A stretch of 64,000 nt of DNA. Source: Cohnella sp. SGD-V74. Its GTDB lineage: Bacteria; Bacillota; Bacilli; Paenibacillales; Paenibacillaceae. The position numbers were made by a program, and so were the translations under genes. The stretch lies in NCBI RefSeq assembly GCF_003001675.1, contig NZ_PVYW01000011.1, forward strand, positions 186,001 to 250,000, written 5' to 3'. Positions 47,280 through 55,457 of this stretch are shown here, in pieces. The notes under the pieces were generated by a model. It had not been told where the DNA came from and searched no databases. It was given only the letters and a program-made list of their open reading frames with translations. Every line of letters begins with the position of its first letter. The stretch's first letter is position 1.

Positions 47280-47840
47280 GCATAATACAAAGTAAAAAAA
47301 ATTGATAATGTAATATGCCTTTAAATGCTATTATGAAAGTATTCTCAATCGTTTTCAATTGCGAATATAAAAGCACGGCAGTTATGGCTAGTGAGGCTCC
47401 ACTGCGAACATGCTGATGAGTGGACGTATGCCTCGTCGATTGAGGTTCGAGAACAGAACCGGACACGATACTACAACGACACCAGGCTGCCGATATCGAA
47501 CTCGGTAGCCTATTCCGCTAAAGGGTAGCGCAATCGATTGTCAATGAACGATGAGGATCGGGCATGGGGGTTTTTGAACGTGGTCATAATGGTAAAGATA
47601 AATATTGGTTAATTGTGCGAGTAATCAATTAATTGGTGTAATAACTAAAGCGACAAAAAACTAAAGCGTTCATTGACGAAAGTAGGTTGTTTTTGGTAAA
47701 ATTCAGTTATGTACTAGCCTACGATACTATATCGTGAGTATTCCCATATGACTTACCATATTGGAAAGACCACGCAAAACTTTCCCGGAACTGCAGAATC
47801 CGAAGAAAGTTTGCGTGGTTTTTTTATTCCCTACCTGTTT
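47280..47840. other. AT-rich intergenic stretch
   Basis: No complete gene is seen. The frame at 47412-47528 reads EWTYASSIEVREQNRTRYYN and then DTRLPISNSVAYSAKG before a stop; its composition is protein-like and might be the tail of a decayed gene, but it has no start. The only firm element is the terminator at 47770. Confidence 0.4.
47770..47827 (-). terminator. Terminator of the small coiled-coil gene (bidirectional)
   Basis: CCACGCAAA...CTTTC pairs with GAAAG.TTTGCGTGG, flanked by T/A runs on the plus-strand side. It lies 14 bases beyond the stop of the small minus-strand gene. Confidence 0.75.
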
Positions 47841-48107
47841 TTACTGCTGGTGTTTCAAGCGGTTAATCTCCAGTTCATTCATCGAAGCTTTCTGGTATGT
47901 AAACTCAACATCCTTCTTAATAGAATCGAGCTTCTTATCCATCATTTGAAGAAGAGAAAGTACATCCTCAGGTGTACCTTCTGCTAACAGGTCAATCTTT
48001 TCCTCAACACGGTGAATACTCTTGGCCACTACATCAATATCTGCTCTGATCGGATCAAGCTTTTCATCGAGAAGTGAACTAATTGCTTTAATTAATTCCT
48101 CATTCAT
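47841..48107 (-). CDS. Small coiled-coil protein of unknown function
   Basis: An 88-residue acidic, wholly helical protein: KAISSLLDEKLDPIRADID, VVAKSIHRVEEKIDLLAEG and a heptad-like end (MMDKKLDSIKKDVEFTYQKASMNELEINRL). It has no cysteines, signal peptide or membrane segment. The start ATG 48107 is preceded by AAGGGG and a terminator follows the stop, so it is a real single-gene unit. Similar short coiled-coil proteins occur near phage-derived or regulatory genes in Bacillales, but I cannot assign a family. Confidence 0.65.
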   Translation of the reverse strand: MNEELIKAISSLLDEKLDPIRADIDVVAKSIHRVEEKIDLLAEGTPEDVLSLLQMMDKKLDSIKKDVEFTYQKASMNELEINRLKHQQ

Positions 48108-48216
48108 AATCTCAACCCCTTCATTTATTACTAAAACCTCGTTCGATTATTATAGCACGAGATTCAAACATACATATACACCTTGACTCTAAATTATATA
48201 AGGGGGGAGGAGGGAG

Positions 48217-48318
48217 GTGTCGGAACTAATTGAGCAAGTCACTAGTATTCTATTAAAGATGAATCAGGATTTTTCTCATGGGCAGCTACGCCGATTATTC
48301 GACGTATTGTCACGATGA
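48217..48318 (+). pseudogene. Truncated N-terminus, recombinase-like
   Basis: GTG 48217 with a very strong GGAGGGAGG upstream opens a 33-residue frame reading ELIEQVTSILLKMNQDFSHG and ending at TGA 48316. The opening MSELIEQVT..LL...FSHGQLRRLFDVL resembles N-termini of phage-integrase-like tyrosine recombinases. The body is absent; the following DNA belongs to an IS630 remnant. Confidence 0.4.
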
Positions 48319-48327
48319 AGTGCTAAT

Positions 48328-48588
48328 CTGTTTGGCGCCATCAACTACGCAACCGGCATGATCCATCACCGGGAGAGGAGAAGGCGGGCAGGGCTGCTTT
48401 ACCAAACGATTACTGACGGATCATCTTCTGAATATTTATCCCAAATAAAAAATCGTCATGATTCTGGACAACAGCAATATTCACACGGAACTGCAACCGT
48501 TTTTGGACCAGCATATAAGAATGACCCTTGTATTTCTTCCTTCATACAGTCCTGAGCTCAATCTGAGAAAGAAAATAAAGTGTTAGAC
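48328..48588 (+). mobile_element. IS630-family transposase remnant
   Basis: Two frames together give DDE-domain pieces: LFGAINYATGMIHHRE in one, and IVMILDNSNIHTELQPFLDQ followed by HIRMTLVFLPSYSPELNLR in another. The ILDNSNIH and LPSYSPELN motifs are diagnostic of IS630/Tc1 transposases. The gene is frameshifted, lacks both ends, and has no recognisable terminal repeats, so it is inactive debris. Confidence 0.8.
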
Positions 48589-48752
48589 TGAAAAGTAAAG
48601 TATTAGACTATGGAAGCAAATCAGATTGTTTGGGTTTTGGTTCAGATGTAATTTTGGGTTCATCTTATAAAGCCGCTGAATAAATCAGCGCGAACTGGTA
48701 AGCATTAAATTTGTCAATCACTTTTGCCAATAAAAGGAGAAGAAGAAATCTG

Positions 48753-49268
48753 ATGAGGAAATTAATCCAAGCAATAGTTGTTTTAATGGGGATCATCCTT
48801 GCTGTCGCACCTGTATTCGGAAGCACTGTGTACACAAAAAATGTCGAACATGTTGTAAAACAATTTGAGAAAAGAATTGGTCATAATGTTTACTTGCCTC
48901 AAAATGTTCCATTAAATAACCCTGTAGTTAAGGCGATTTATGAAGAAAACTGGAACAGAATATATATAAACTATGCTTCAAAGAAAGACGATTATTTTAT
49001 TGATTTATATATAGAAGCCTCTAATTTTGATTCCCCGGCTAAGAAAACTGAGGAAACTCTAATTCTTGAAAATGGAGTTCGGGGATATTTTAAGCACAGA
49101 ATCCATAAAACCCAAATTCAATCATCCGCTAAACTACATTTTAATTTTGAAGGCTCAAAATATTCAATTCTTTTGCATGGGAATAATATGACATCTGAAA
49201 ATGTTAAAGAGTATTTAGTGCAAACAGCAATGTCATTAATAAAGTCAAAGTCAATAGAACGTTTGTGA
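48753..49268 (+). CDS. Exported protein of unknown function
   Basis: A 171-residue protein with a signal peptide (RKLIQAIVVLMGIILAVAPVFGS). The mature part is alpha/beta: VEHVVKQFEKRIGHNVYLPQNVPLNNPVVKAIYEENWNRIYINYASKKDDYFIDLYIEAS, then EETLILENGVRGYFKHR and LHFNFEGSKYSILLHGNNMTSENVKEYLVQTAMSL. The overall layout (LP.NVP, strand, LxxGxxxxY..., hydrophobic strand, NM...) recalls DUF4367-like domains found on anti-sigma-type proteins, but the match is loose. ATG 48753 follows AAGGAGAAGAAG. AT-rich and isolated among debris. Confidence 0.6.
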   Translation: MRKLIQAIVVLMGIILAVAPVFGSTVYTKNVEHVVKQFEKRIGHNVYLPQNVPLNNPVVKAIYEENWNRIYINYASKKDDYFIDLYIEASNFDSPAKKTEETLILENGVRGYFKHRIHKTQIQSSAKLHFNFEGSKYSILLHGNNMTSENVKEYLVQTAMSLIKSKSIERL

Positions 49269-49621
49269 AGAATCTTACATCTCGGATGAGGAACTAATAT
49301 GTCATTAATGGGGGGGCATTAGACATTACGAGCTATTTAGTATTAATGGAAATTATGCACAGCTTTACGAGATACAATCCCAATGGTATCAATAAATGAA
49401 AATCGATAATAATTTCGATTACATGAGCGCTCACAAGTGTTTATGTGGGGGGCATTTGTGTCATTGGACAACTTCTTCCCGCTGCTGCTGATGATGAGGA
49501 ACGGGCAAAGAGCGATTTATATACATATGTATAAAATACGGGTTTTGTGAAAAAGTAATACAGAGAAAAATGAGGTCCCGCGATTTCGCATAATTCGGGA
49601 CTTTCGGCTCCGTCCGTAAAC
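49269..49621. other. Intergenic stretch without recognisable genes
   Basis: AT-rich; no ORF with plausible start and composition was found. GTCCCG/CGGGAC near 49575-49598 could form a weak hairpin after the WG-repeat gene on the minus strand. Confidence 0.4.
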
Positions 49622-50611
49622 TTAACCTCTAAATGTTACCTCTATACTATGTTTAGTGATAGCATACTTATTTCTTTTCTCCCTTACTGTTACGAGGCTA
49701 AGTCCTTCTGAAAAATATTCTAGCCTCTGATACTGATCGCCTAGATCTATTAGTTCCATATTACGTTTCAGCATTTTAATGTTTTTCTTTTCATAAACGA
49801 ACGCTATTCCTTCAATAAAACAAGATGCGTTTGTATATTTGGGTTCAATCTCAAATTCACTCTTTGGATTTAGATAACCCCATGTCTTTCCAAGTTTGAC
49901 CGGTGCCAACTGATCAGAAAAATCCTCAGCGTCATTGAATATGGTGTCTATAATGATTTCTCCTTCTTTATTTATGTATCCGAATTTATTACGCTTCATT
50001 ATAATTGCAAATCCGTTGTGAAAATCACCCGCATAAGCAAATCGCGGTGTTATCACGATTTCACCTTGGCGATTAATATAACCGATCTTACCATTAATTT
50101 CTATTGGAGAAAGCCCTTCGGAGAAGCAAATATAACGGTCAGATATCGGATCGATTACATATTCGCCAGTTGCGTTAATACATCCGTACTTACCTGATGC
50201 GTGGTGTTTAACAGATACAATACCATCTCTGAAGTGCATCGCATTATCATAAACCTTATCATGAATAAAATTGCCATTAACATCGATGAATGCTATTCCA
50301 CCTGCACTGCTTTCAGTTACAGTGGCGTATCCTTCTGAAAAGTCGTAGGCATAGTCAAATCTGGGAGGAATAACCACGTTTCCTTGCATGTCTAGATAGC
50401 CAAACTTACCATTAGTTTGGAACAGCGCCCGGCCATCACTAAAATTTCCTACATATAAAATGTTCGTTTCCAGAACTGTTTCACCAGAACAAGAGATGAA
50501 TCTTGTCTTATTATCAAGTCCAACAGCAGCTATACCATTTCTAAACGATGTTGCATAATCGTATATAGGTGGGATGACTTGGTTGCCCTTGAGATCGATA
50601 TAGCCATGCAA
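49622..50611 (-). CDS. WG-repeat protein
   Basis: A 329-residue protein built of about nine tandem WG-type (KWG/beta-propeller-like) repeats. Each follows G(Y/F)I(D/N)..G..VI.P.(Y/F)D.A..F..G.A.V, for example YIDLKGNQVIPPIYDYATSF, GYLDMQGNVVIPPRFDYAYDF, GYINRQGEIVITPRFAYAGDF and GYINKEGEIIIDTIFNDAEDF. There is no signal peptide. Such proteins are common in Firmicutes as cytosolic or surface repeats with unclear ligand. ATG 50611 follows AGGAGTGG. It is next to, but 44 bases after, the membrane-anchored protein gene on the same strand. Confidence 0.88.
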   Translation of the reverse strand: MHGYIDLKGNQVIPPIYDYATSFRNGIAAVGLDNKTRFISCSGETVLETNILYVGNFSDGRALFQTNGKFGYLDMQGNVVIPPRFDYAYDFSEGYATVTESSAGGIAFIDVNGNFIHDKVYDNAMHFRDGIVSVKHHASGKYGCINATGEYVIDPISDRYICFSEGLSPIEINGKIGYINRQGEIVITPRFAYAGDFHNGFAIIMKRNKFGYINKEGEIIIDTIFNDAEDFSDQLAPVKLGKTWGYLNPKSEFEIEPKYTNASCFIEGIAFVYEKKNIKMLKRNMELIDLGDQYQRLEYFSEGLSLVTVREKRNKYAITKHSIEVTFRG

Positions 50612-50655
50612 TATAAACCACTCCTATTATTCCATTAAAACAAATCGTTTTTATC

Positions 50656-51264
50656 CTAGCCCTCAGCACTCACAGAGATAGGAATTTTGATAAAACCTAC
50701 GCCTATCGACCTCACGCCATTTTGCGTATCTGAACCAATGGTAACCAACACGTTGAAGGTTTCCGATGGCAGTATGGCTTTTCGATCAGACGCTAAATCA
50801 ATCACTAGCGTTCCGGTTCCTCCTCCAGAAGGCTTGCCTAAAGGGTCCACACCAACCTCGATCATATTTCTCCATTCATCTCCCAGGAACATTTCTCCTT
50901 CGGAAGCTCTCGGCTTCAGATCTGTCGTTTGATTCTCAGGCGTACTGCTTAATATATTGGAGATATACCATTTCTTCGGGACGTAGATCGTCAGTCCGCC
51001 GAAATCATTCGGATCAATCTCGTACGACGCAACAATTCGCATCCGCTCAGCCATTCCTTTGTCGCCCCAGACGAGAATCATTCCTTTTACAGCTGAATTT
51101 TGATTGGCAGTCGTGGACTTCACGCTGAATTCCTTGGTGACCGCGACATTCTCATTGACTACTACATAATCGGAAAGCTTGTCATTAAAATAGTAACGTT
51201 GCACGATCAAGACAGCCGCGACAATTAAAACAGCAGCCAAGGCGTATCTAACAGACGGCTTCAG
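50656..51264 (-). CDS. Membrane-anchored protein of unknown function, apparent CTG start
   Basis: A 202-residue protein with an N-terminal signal anchor (KPSVRYALAAVLIVAAVLIVQRYYF) and an extracytoplasmic beta-rich domain (DYVVVNENVAVTKEFSVKSTT...GGLTIYVPKKWYISNIL...SGGGTGTLVIDLASDRKAILPSETFNVLVTIGS..GVRSIGVGFIKIPISV). Family not recognised. The only in-frame codon placed properly behind the perfect GGAGGAG (51277-51271) is CTG 51264; it gives a basic residue pair before the helix as in normal anchors. The next usable start, TTG 51240, would cut these off. Either a rare CTG start or a point change from ATG/TTG is implied. Confidence 0.6.
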   Translation of the reverse strand: MKPSVRYALAAVLIVAAVLIVQRYYFNDKLSDYVVVNENVAVTKEFSVKSTTANQNSAVKGMILVWGDKGMAERMRIVASYEIDPNDFGGLTIYVPKKWYISNILSSTPENQTTDLKPRASEGEMFLGDEWRNMIEVGVDPLGKPSGGGTGTLVIDLASDRKAILPSETFNVLVTIGSDTQNGVRSIGVGFIKIPISVSAEG

Positions 51265-51320
51265 TTAAACTCCTCCGATCAAATATTACATTTTGAGCAC
51301 GTTCAGACGGCCGCCTTTAA

Positions 51321-51845
51321 TCACTCTTTCTCAAAAAACTCCTTAGCGTACTCCACAACGCCGCGTACATCCGTCAGTCCGCCGTCAATCAGCTCCGCTG
51401 CCATGAAGTGATCGTCTGATACTTCGAATGGCGCTTCAATACCGTATTGGCTGGCTTTCTTATAACCGAATTTCGGATAGTATGTATCATGGCCCAAAAC
51501 TATGGAACCTTTATACCCAAGTTGGGCGGCGATTTTGTGGCCTTCCGTGATCAGCAGCTTTCCGATGCCTTTGCTTTGCATTTCTGGCCGTACAGATACT
51601 GGTGCAAGCGCTATCAAAGTTTGATCGCCCACATGTACCTCCGTAAACAAAATGTGCCCCGCAATTTGACCATCATATTCGGCTACAAGCGATAACTCCG
51701 GAATAAACTTCGTCGAATTTCTAAGCCGGTTTACCAAGTTATGTTCGTCATGGTCCGAATAGTCGCTATCTTCAAATGCTTGTTGTATTAAATGATAGAC
51801 TTCGTTAGCATCTTCATTCTTCTCTTGTCTAATGAGGATATGCAA
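51321..51845 (-). CDS. GNAT family N-acetyltransferase (YhbS-like)
   Basis: A 174-residue acetyltransferase of the YhbS type: IRQEKNEDANEVYHLIQQAFEDSDYSDHDEHNLVNRLRNS, LSLVAEYDGQIAGHILFTEV, LAPVSVRPEMQSKGIGKLLITEGHKIAAQLGYKGSIVLGHDTYYPKFGYKKA. The QSKGIGKLL loop binds acetyl-CoA, and LGH..YYPKFGY is characteristic of the subgroup. TTG 51845 follows AAGGGGG. It is monocistronic. The substrate is unknown. Confidence 0.9.
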   Translation of the reverse strand: MHILIRQEKNEDANEVYHLIQQAFEDSDYSDHDEHNLVNRLRNSTKFIPELSLVAEYDGQIAGHILFTEVHVGDQTLIALAPVSVRPEMQSKGIGKLLITEGHKIAAQLGYKGSIVLGHDTYYPKFGYKKASQYGIEAPFEVSDDHFMAAELIDGGLTDVRGVVEYAKEFFEKE

Positions 51846-51921
51846 TATTTAACCCCCTTAATAATAGAAATAATAGATCCATCTCGATCATTTCTTCTAT
51901 AGTATACCCTAAAAAAGAGAG

Positions 51922-51968
51922 AACCTCCCTCTATTCGGCTATGAAATCCAAATAAAGGGAGGTTTTTT
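51922..51968 (-). terminator. Bidirectional terminator after the GH95 gene
   Basis: AACCTCCCT pairs with AGGGAGGTT; T runs are present on both strands' exit sides (TTTTTTA on plus, CTCTCTTTTTT on minus). On the minus strand it lies about 45 bases past the GH95 stop. Confidence 0.8.
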
Positions 51969-52013
51969 ATTTTATTCTTTGGAAAAGGGGTCTCTGCCCC
52001 CGTGACCGGAAAA

Positions 52014-54335
52014 TTAACGGCGCTCTCCGGATCCCGTGCAGAGCAATTGGCTATCGAAAGACCGCCATTCCCCGGCAGCCAGCTCTATCTGAACCGTCCG
52101 GTCTCCAAAGCGCAGCCGCGTCTTGATCGGAGACTTCGCATAGACGGCAGCTTCCGTCAAACGTCCGTTCTCCCAGGCCGCGGATACTTCAACATTTCCT
52201 CTTGCCCGCATCCCCGAGTAGCTGCCCGCAGACCAACTGTCTGGAATCGCCGGCAGCAAGTGAATGTCTCCCGCATGACTTTGCAGCAGCATTTCGCCGA
52301 TCGCGGCCGTGCCGCCGAAGTTGCCGTCGGCCACGAAGATGTACGTTTCCGCTCCGGCGATGCCCGGCTTCGAGAACGTCAGCAGATTGTCGAAGCAGAG
52401 CTCTCCGACCAAATAAGCGAGCTGCTTGCAAGCTTCGTCGCCGTCCATCAGACGGGCGCGGCCGGCGGCGAACAGCGCGAGTGTGAACTCCACGTCTTCG
52501 AGACCCGATGCGCGCTGGCGGTTATCCAGCGTCTTGCGAACCGCGGCCGCAAGCTCCGGCGTGCCGCCCGGCGTAATCTCGTGACCGGGATACAGTCCAT
52601 ACAGGTGGGATAAATGACGGTGATCCGGCTGCGCCTCACCGTAATCTTCCAACCATTCCTGCAGCTGGCCGAGACTTCCGACCGCAAGCGGGGGCAGCAT
52701 GTCCAACGCCACGCGCAGACGTTCCCGAAGTTCCGCGTTCTGGCCCAGCTTTTCCGCCGCTTTGGCGCAGAAGTCGAACAGCCTTCGAACGAGCATCGTA
52801 TCCATCGTCGAACCCATCGACATCGTACGGGACTTTTCCGGCTCGCCAGCCGGGTAAAAGCTGTTTTCCGGCGAGTTCGACGGACCGGTTACCAAATATC
52901 CGTTTTTCGGATGCACCGCCATGTAGTCGAGGTAAAACTCGGCGGCTCCCTTCAGCACCGGGTAAGCGCGTTCCCGCAAGTAGGCGTCGTCAAGGCCGAA
53001 TTCGTAACGCTCGATCAGCTGCATGGCCAGCCACAGTCCGCCGGTTACGTTGAGTCCCCACGAATAATGCCAACCCGGCGCCGCAAAGCCCCATGCATTC
53101 GTAAATACGTGCGCCACCCAGCCGTCGCAGCCGTAGAAATCTTTGGCCGCCGCCTTACCGGCTTCGGCCAGGCGCTCCAGGAACGCCAGGAGCGGTTCGT
53201 GAGATTCGGCCAAATTGGCCGTCTCTACCGGATAGTAATTCATCTCCGTATTGACGTCCAAATGGTAGTCGCAGCTCCAGGCCATACGGTTCGCTTCTCC
53301 GTCGTTCCAAATGCCCTGCAGGTGCATCGGCAGCCGCGAATCCTCCCGGGATCCGGCGATCGTCAAGTAGCGTCCGTATTGATAGAACAGCGCGAACAGC
53401 TGCGGATCTCCGGACGCTCCGCCTTCGCGCAGCAGCGCCAGACGACGATCGAGCGGCAGCAGCTCTCTATCGGACGAACCCAGCTGGAGCGATACCCGTC
53501 CGTACAGTCGGCGATAGTCCGAGACATGCGCTTCCCGCAGCCGGTCGAACCCAAGCTCGGCCGCCTTCGCGACTCGCTGCGCCGGTTCGTTCGCCCAATC
53601 GTCTCCCGATCTTCCGTAATCCGTCGATACGGCCAGAATGACTAACGCTTCGTCCGCATCCCGGACGATCAATCGTCCAGTCTCGATACGAAGCGTACCG
53701 CCCGTAAGACGAAGCCCGACCCTTCCCCGAGCCTCGACTCCGCATTGGCCGTCGCTGTGCATGTTCTCGGTCGCTGTGCCGGCGAAGACAAGCGCATCTC
53801 CGCTGTCCGCAGCGGAGACGGAGAACGTCTCCGTGCTGCCGACGATATCCAGCTCGAACGCCAATCCGCCGCTCTGACCCGCGCGGATGCGGGAGACGAT
53901 AACGCCGTCCGGATGAGACGCGAACATTTCCCGCTCGCAGACACGTCCGTCCGCATCGTACGAGGCGCGAACGATTGCTTCCTCGAGATCCAGCTCCCGG
54001 GAGATCCGCTCCCCCGCGCTCTCGAATCGAAGACGAACCTCGCACAGCGGCATATTGGTGCCGAAATTTCCTTTGTCCGGCTGCAGCAGCTCCGATACGA
54101 GCCGTTCGCCTTCCTCGTAATCGTCCGCGAAGAAACGTTCCCGCATTCTCTCCAAGTCGCGCTTGCCGCCGGATCGGCTTGGCGTCCGTTCGCTTTTGCC
54201 GGACCAATACGTCGTTTCCGTTACGCTCCAGATTTCCGATCCCCCATCTGCCTGAACGACGGCCCCGAGGCTTCCGTTGCCGATGGGAAGTCCTTGCGTC
54301 CATCGCTTCGCCGGACTGTCATAGATGAGCTTCAT
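52014..54335 (-). CDS. Glycoside hydrolase family 95 (alpha-L-fucosidase type)
   Basis: A 773-residue GH95 enzyme that should remove terminal alpha-1,2-L-fucose (or related L-galactose) residues by inversion. The N-terminal beta domain starts LIYDSPAKRWTQGLPIGNGSLGAVV; the (alpha/alpha)6 barrel carries SRLPMHLQGIWNDG, MAWSCDYHLDVNTEMNYYPVE, and the catalytic region LQEWLEDYGEAQPDHRHLSHLYGLYPG (Glu near residue 556), and VADGNFGGTAAIGEMLLQSH. There is no signal peptide, so it acts in the cytosol on imported oligosaccharides. It is divergent from an AraC regulator, probably its activator. Surrounding DNA is GC-rich. Confidence 0.93.
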   Translation of the reverse strand: MKLIYDSPAKRWTQGLPIGNGSLGAVVQADGGSEIWSVTETTYWSGKSERTPSRSGGKRDLERMRERFFADDYEEGERLVSELLQPDKGNFGTNMPLCEVRLRFESAGERISRELDLEEAIVRASYDADGRVCEREMFASHPDGVIVSRIRAGQSGGLAFELDIVGSTETFSVSAADSGDALVFAGTATENMHSDGQCGVEARGRVGLRLTGGTLRIETGRLIVRDADEALVILAVSTDYGRSGDDWANEPAQRVAKAAELGFDRLREAHVSDYRRLYGRVSLQLGSSDRELLPLDRRLALLREGGASGDPQLFALFYQYGRYLTIAGSREDSRLPMHLQGIWNDGEANRMAWSCDYHLDVNTEMNYYPVETANLAESHEPLLAFLERLAEAGKAAAKDFYGCDGWVAHVFTNAWGFAAPGWHYSWGLNVTGGLWLAMQLIERYEFGLDDAYLRERAYPVLKGAAEFYLDYMAVHPKNGYLVTGPSNSPENSFYPAGEPEKSRTMSMGSTMDTMLVRRLFDFCAKAAEKLGQNAELRERLRVALDMLPPLAVGSLGQLQEWLEDYGEAQPDHRHLSHLYGLYPGHEITPGGTPELAAAVRKTLDNRQRASGLEDVEFTLALFAAGRARLMDGDEACKQLAYLVGELCFDNLLTFSKPGIAGAETYIFVADGNFGGTAAIGEMLLQSHAGDIHLLPAIPDSWSAGSYSGMRARGNVEVSAAWENGRLTEAAVYAKSPIKTRLRFGDRTVQIELAAGEWRSFDSQLLCTGSGERR

Positions 54336-54516
54336 AGTCGTTTCCGCCCCTCGTATTCATTGTATAAATAATCCGCTATTTTGACTCTATCCACTTTCCA
54401 TAAAGTCGCATACATCGTATCATTATACTTAGAAAATGTATTTATCGAAGCATCCATCTATTTATCAAATAATCCGGTAAATGAATGGCAGATAAGTGAG
54501 GCGCGGGAGGCGGAAC

Positions 54517-55386
54517 ATGAACAAAAAGCTGACGGAAATGACCCCGTACGTCGGAGATTACATGCCATATTTGTACGACGGGAGTTCCAACGAAGGACTG
54601 CGTACGTGCAACGTCTACGCGATCCATCTGTTTCCGGAAGGACCGGGCGAAATGGAGGTCGACGGCAAGCGGTATCCGATCCACAAGCGAACGCTTGTTT
54701 TTCTGCGTCCCGGGCAGCCTCACGCTTTCCATATCTCCCCTCGCCAGCCGCTGTCCTCCTACAACTTGTATTTCGATCTCTGGGAACGAGACAATCCTCG
54801 TTCGCTGAACCGTACCTTTTACCGTTACCCGGAAAGATACCAGCCCCACACCGGCACGCCCGAGCTGCCCTGCGACGAATTGGACGCCCTGCCGAGCGTA
54901 TCTTCCCTTCAGCCGTTCCCGCTGCTGTTCGACCTGTTCCAGACGATCGCCAAGCAATTCGACGAGCTGAGTCTATACCGCGCGGAAGCGATCAACAGCT
55001 TGTTCTATTCCTGGATGCTCGGGTGGAACAATTCGCTTCATACGAGACAGCCAAGCGATTACCGCATCGTCCGTCTGCTCTCCAAGCTGGACGCGCATCC
55101 CGAGCTGCGCGAGCCCGTCGCCGACTGGTGGAAAAGCTGCGGTCTTAAGCGAACCTATTTCCACGAGCTGTTCCTGCGCGAAACCGGACTCACGCCCAAA
55201 GCGTACCAGCACAAGCAGCTCATGCGGAGAGCGGCTCACCTGCTGCAAGAGAGCGACGCCAGCATCACGGCGATTGCCGAGAAGCTGGGTTACCCGTCCA
55301 TTCATCCGTTCAGCCGTCATTTCAGCGCTTATTACGGAACAAGCCCCCGCCAATTTCGCCTGAGCCCCATACCTCGACATCGATGA
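54517..55386 (+). CDS. AraC family transcriptional regulator
   Basis: A 289-residue regulator with an N-terminal cupin-like sugar-binding domain (CNVYAIHLFPEGPGEMEVDGKRYPIHKRTLVFLRPGQPHAFHIS) and a C-terminal double helix-turn-helix (VADWWKSCGLKRTYFHELFLRETGLTPKAYQHKQLMRRAAHLLQESDASITAIAEKLGYPSIHPFSRHFSAYYGTSPRQFR). ATG 54517 follows GGGAGG. It is divergent from the GH95 gene with a 181-base shared promoter region and probably activates it and perhaps the DUF5107 gene in the presence of a host glycan fragment. A palindromic repeat follows its stop. Confidence 0.92.
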   Translation: MNKKLTEMTPYVGDYMPYLYDGSSNEGLRTCNVYAIHLFPEGPGEMEVDGKRYPIHKRTLVFLRPGQPHAFHISPRQPLSSYNLYFDLWERDNPRSLNRTFYRYPERYQPHTGTPELPCDELDALPSVSSLQPFPLLFDLFQTIAKQFDELSLYRAEAINSLFYSWMLGWNNSLHTRQPSDYRIVRLLSKLDAHPELREPVADWWKSCGLKRTYFHELFLRETGLTPKAYQHKQLMRRAAHLLQESDASITAIAEKLGYPSIHPFSRHFSAYYGTSPRQFRLSPIPRHR

Positions 55387-55397
55387 AAATAGAAGAT

Positions 55398-55439
55398 GCA
55401 TCTATCTCCCGGAGACTGCGAAGGAGATAGATGCGTTTT
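55398..55439 (+). repeat. Short palindrome of the GCATCTATCTCC family (also terminator-like)
   Basis: GCATCTATCTCC and GGAGATAGATGC form perfect 12-base arms around CGGAGACTGCGAA, followed by GTTTTA. It lies between the AraC gene and the convergent DUF5107 gene. The arms and the loop start (GGAGACTGC) recur in the 105-base palindrome at 59166. Confidence 0.8.
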
Positions 55440-55457
55440 AGTGTCAGGACAGTCGAA

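Noticed and set aside
47748-47987. A 79-codon plus-strand frame at the small coiled-coil gene
   Set aside because: It runs through the terminator hairpin and the complement of the minus-strand gene, with no ribosome binding site.
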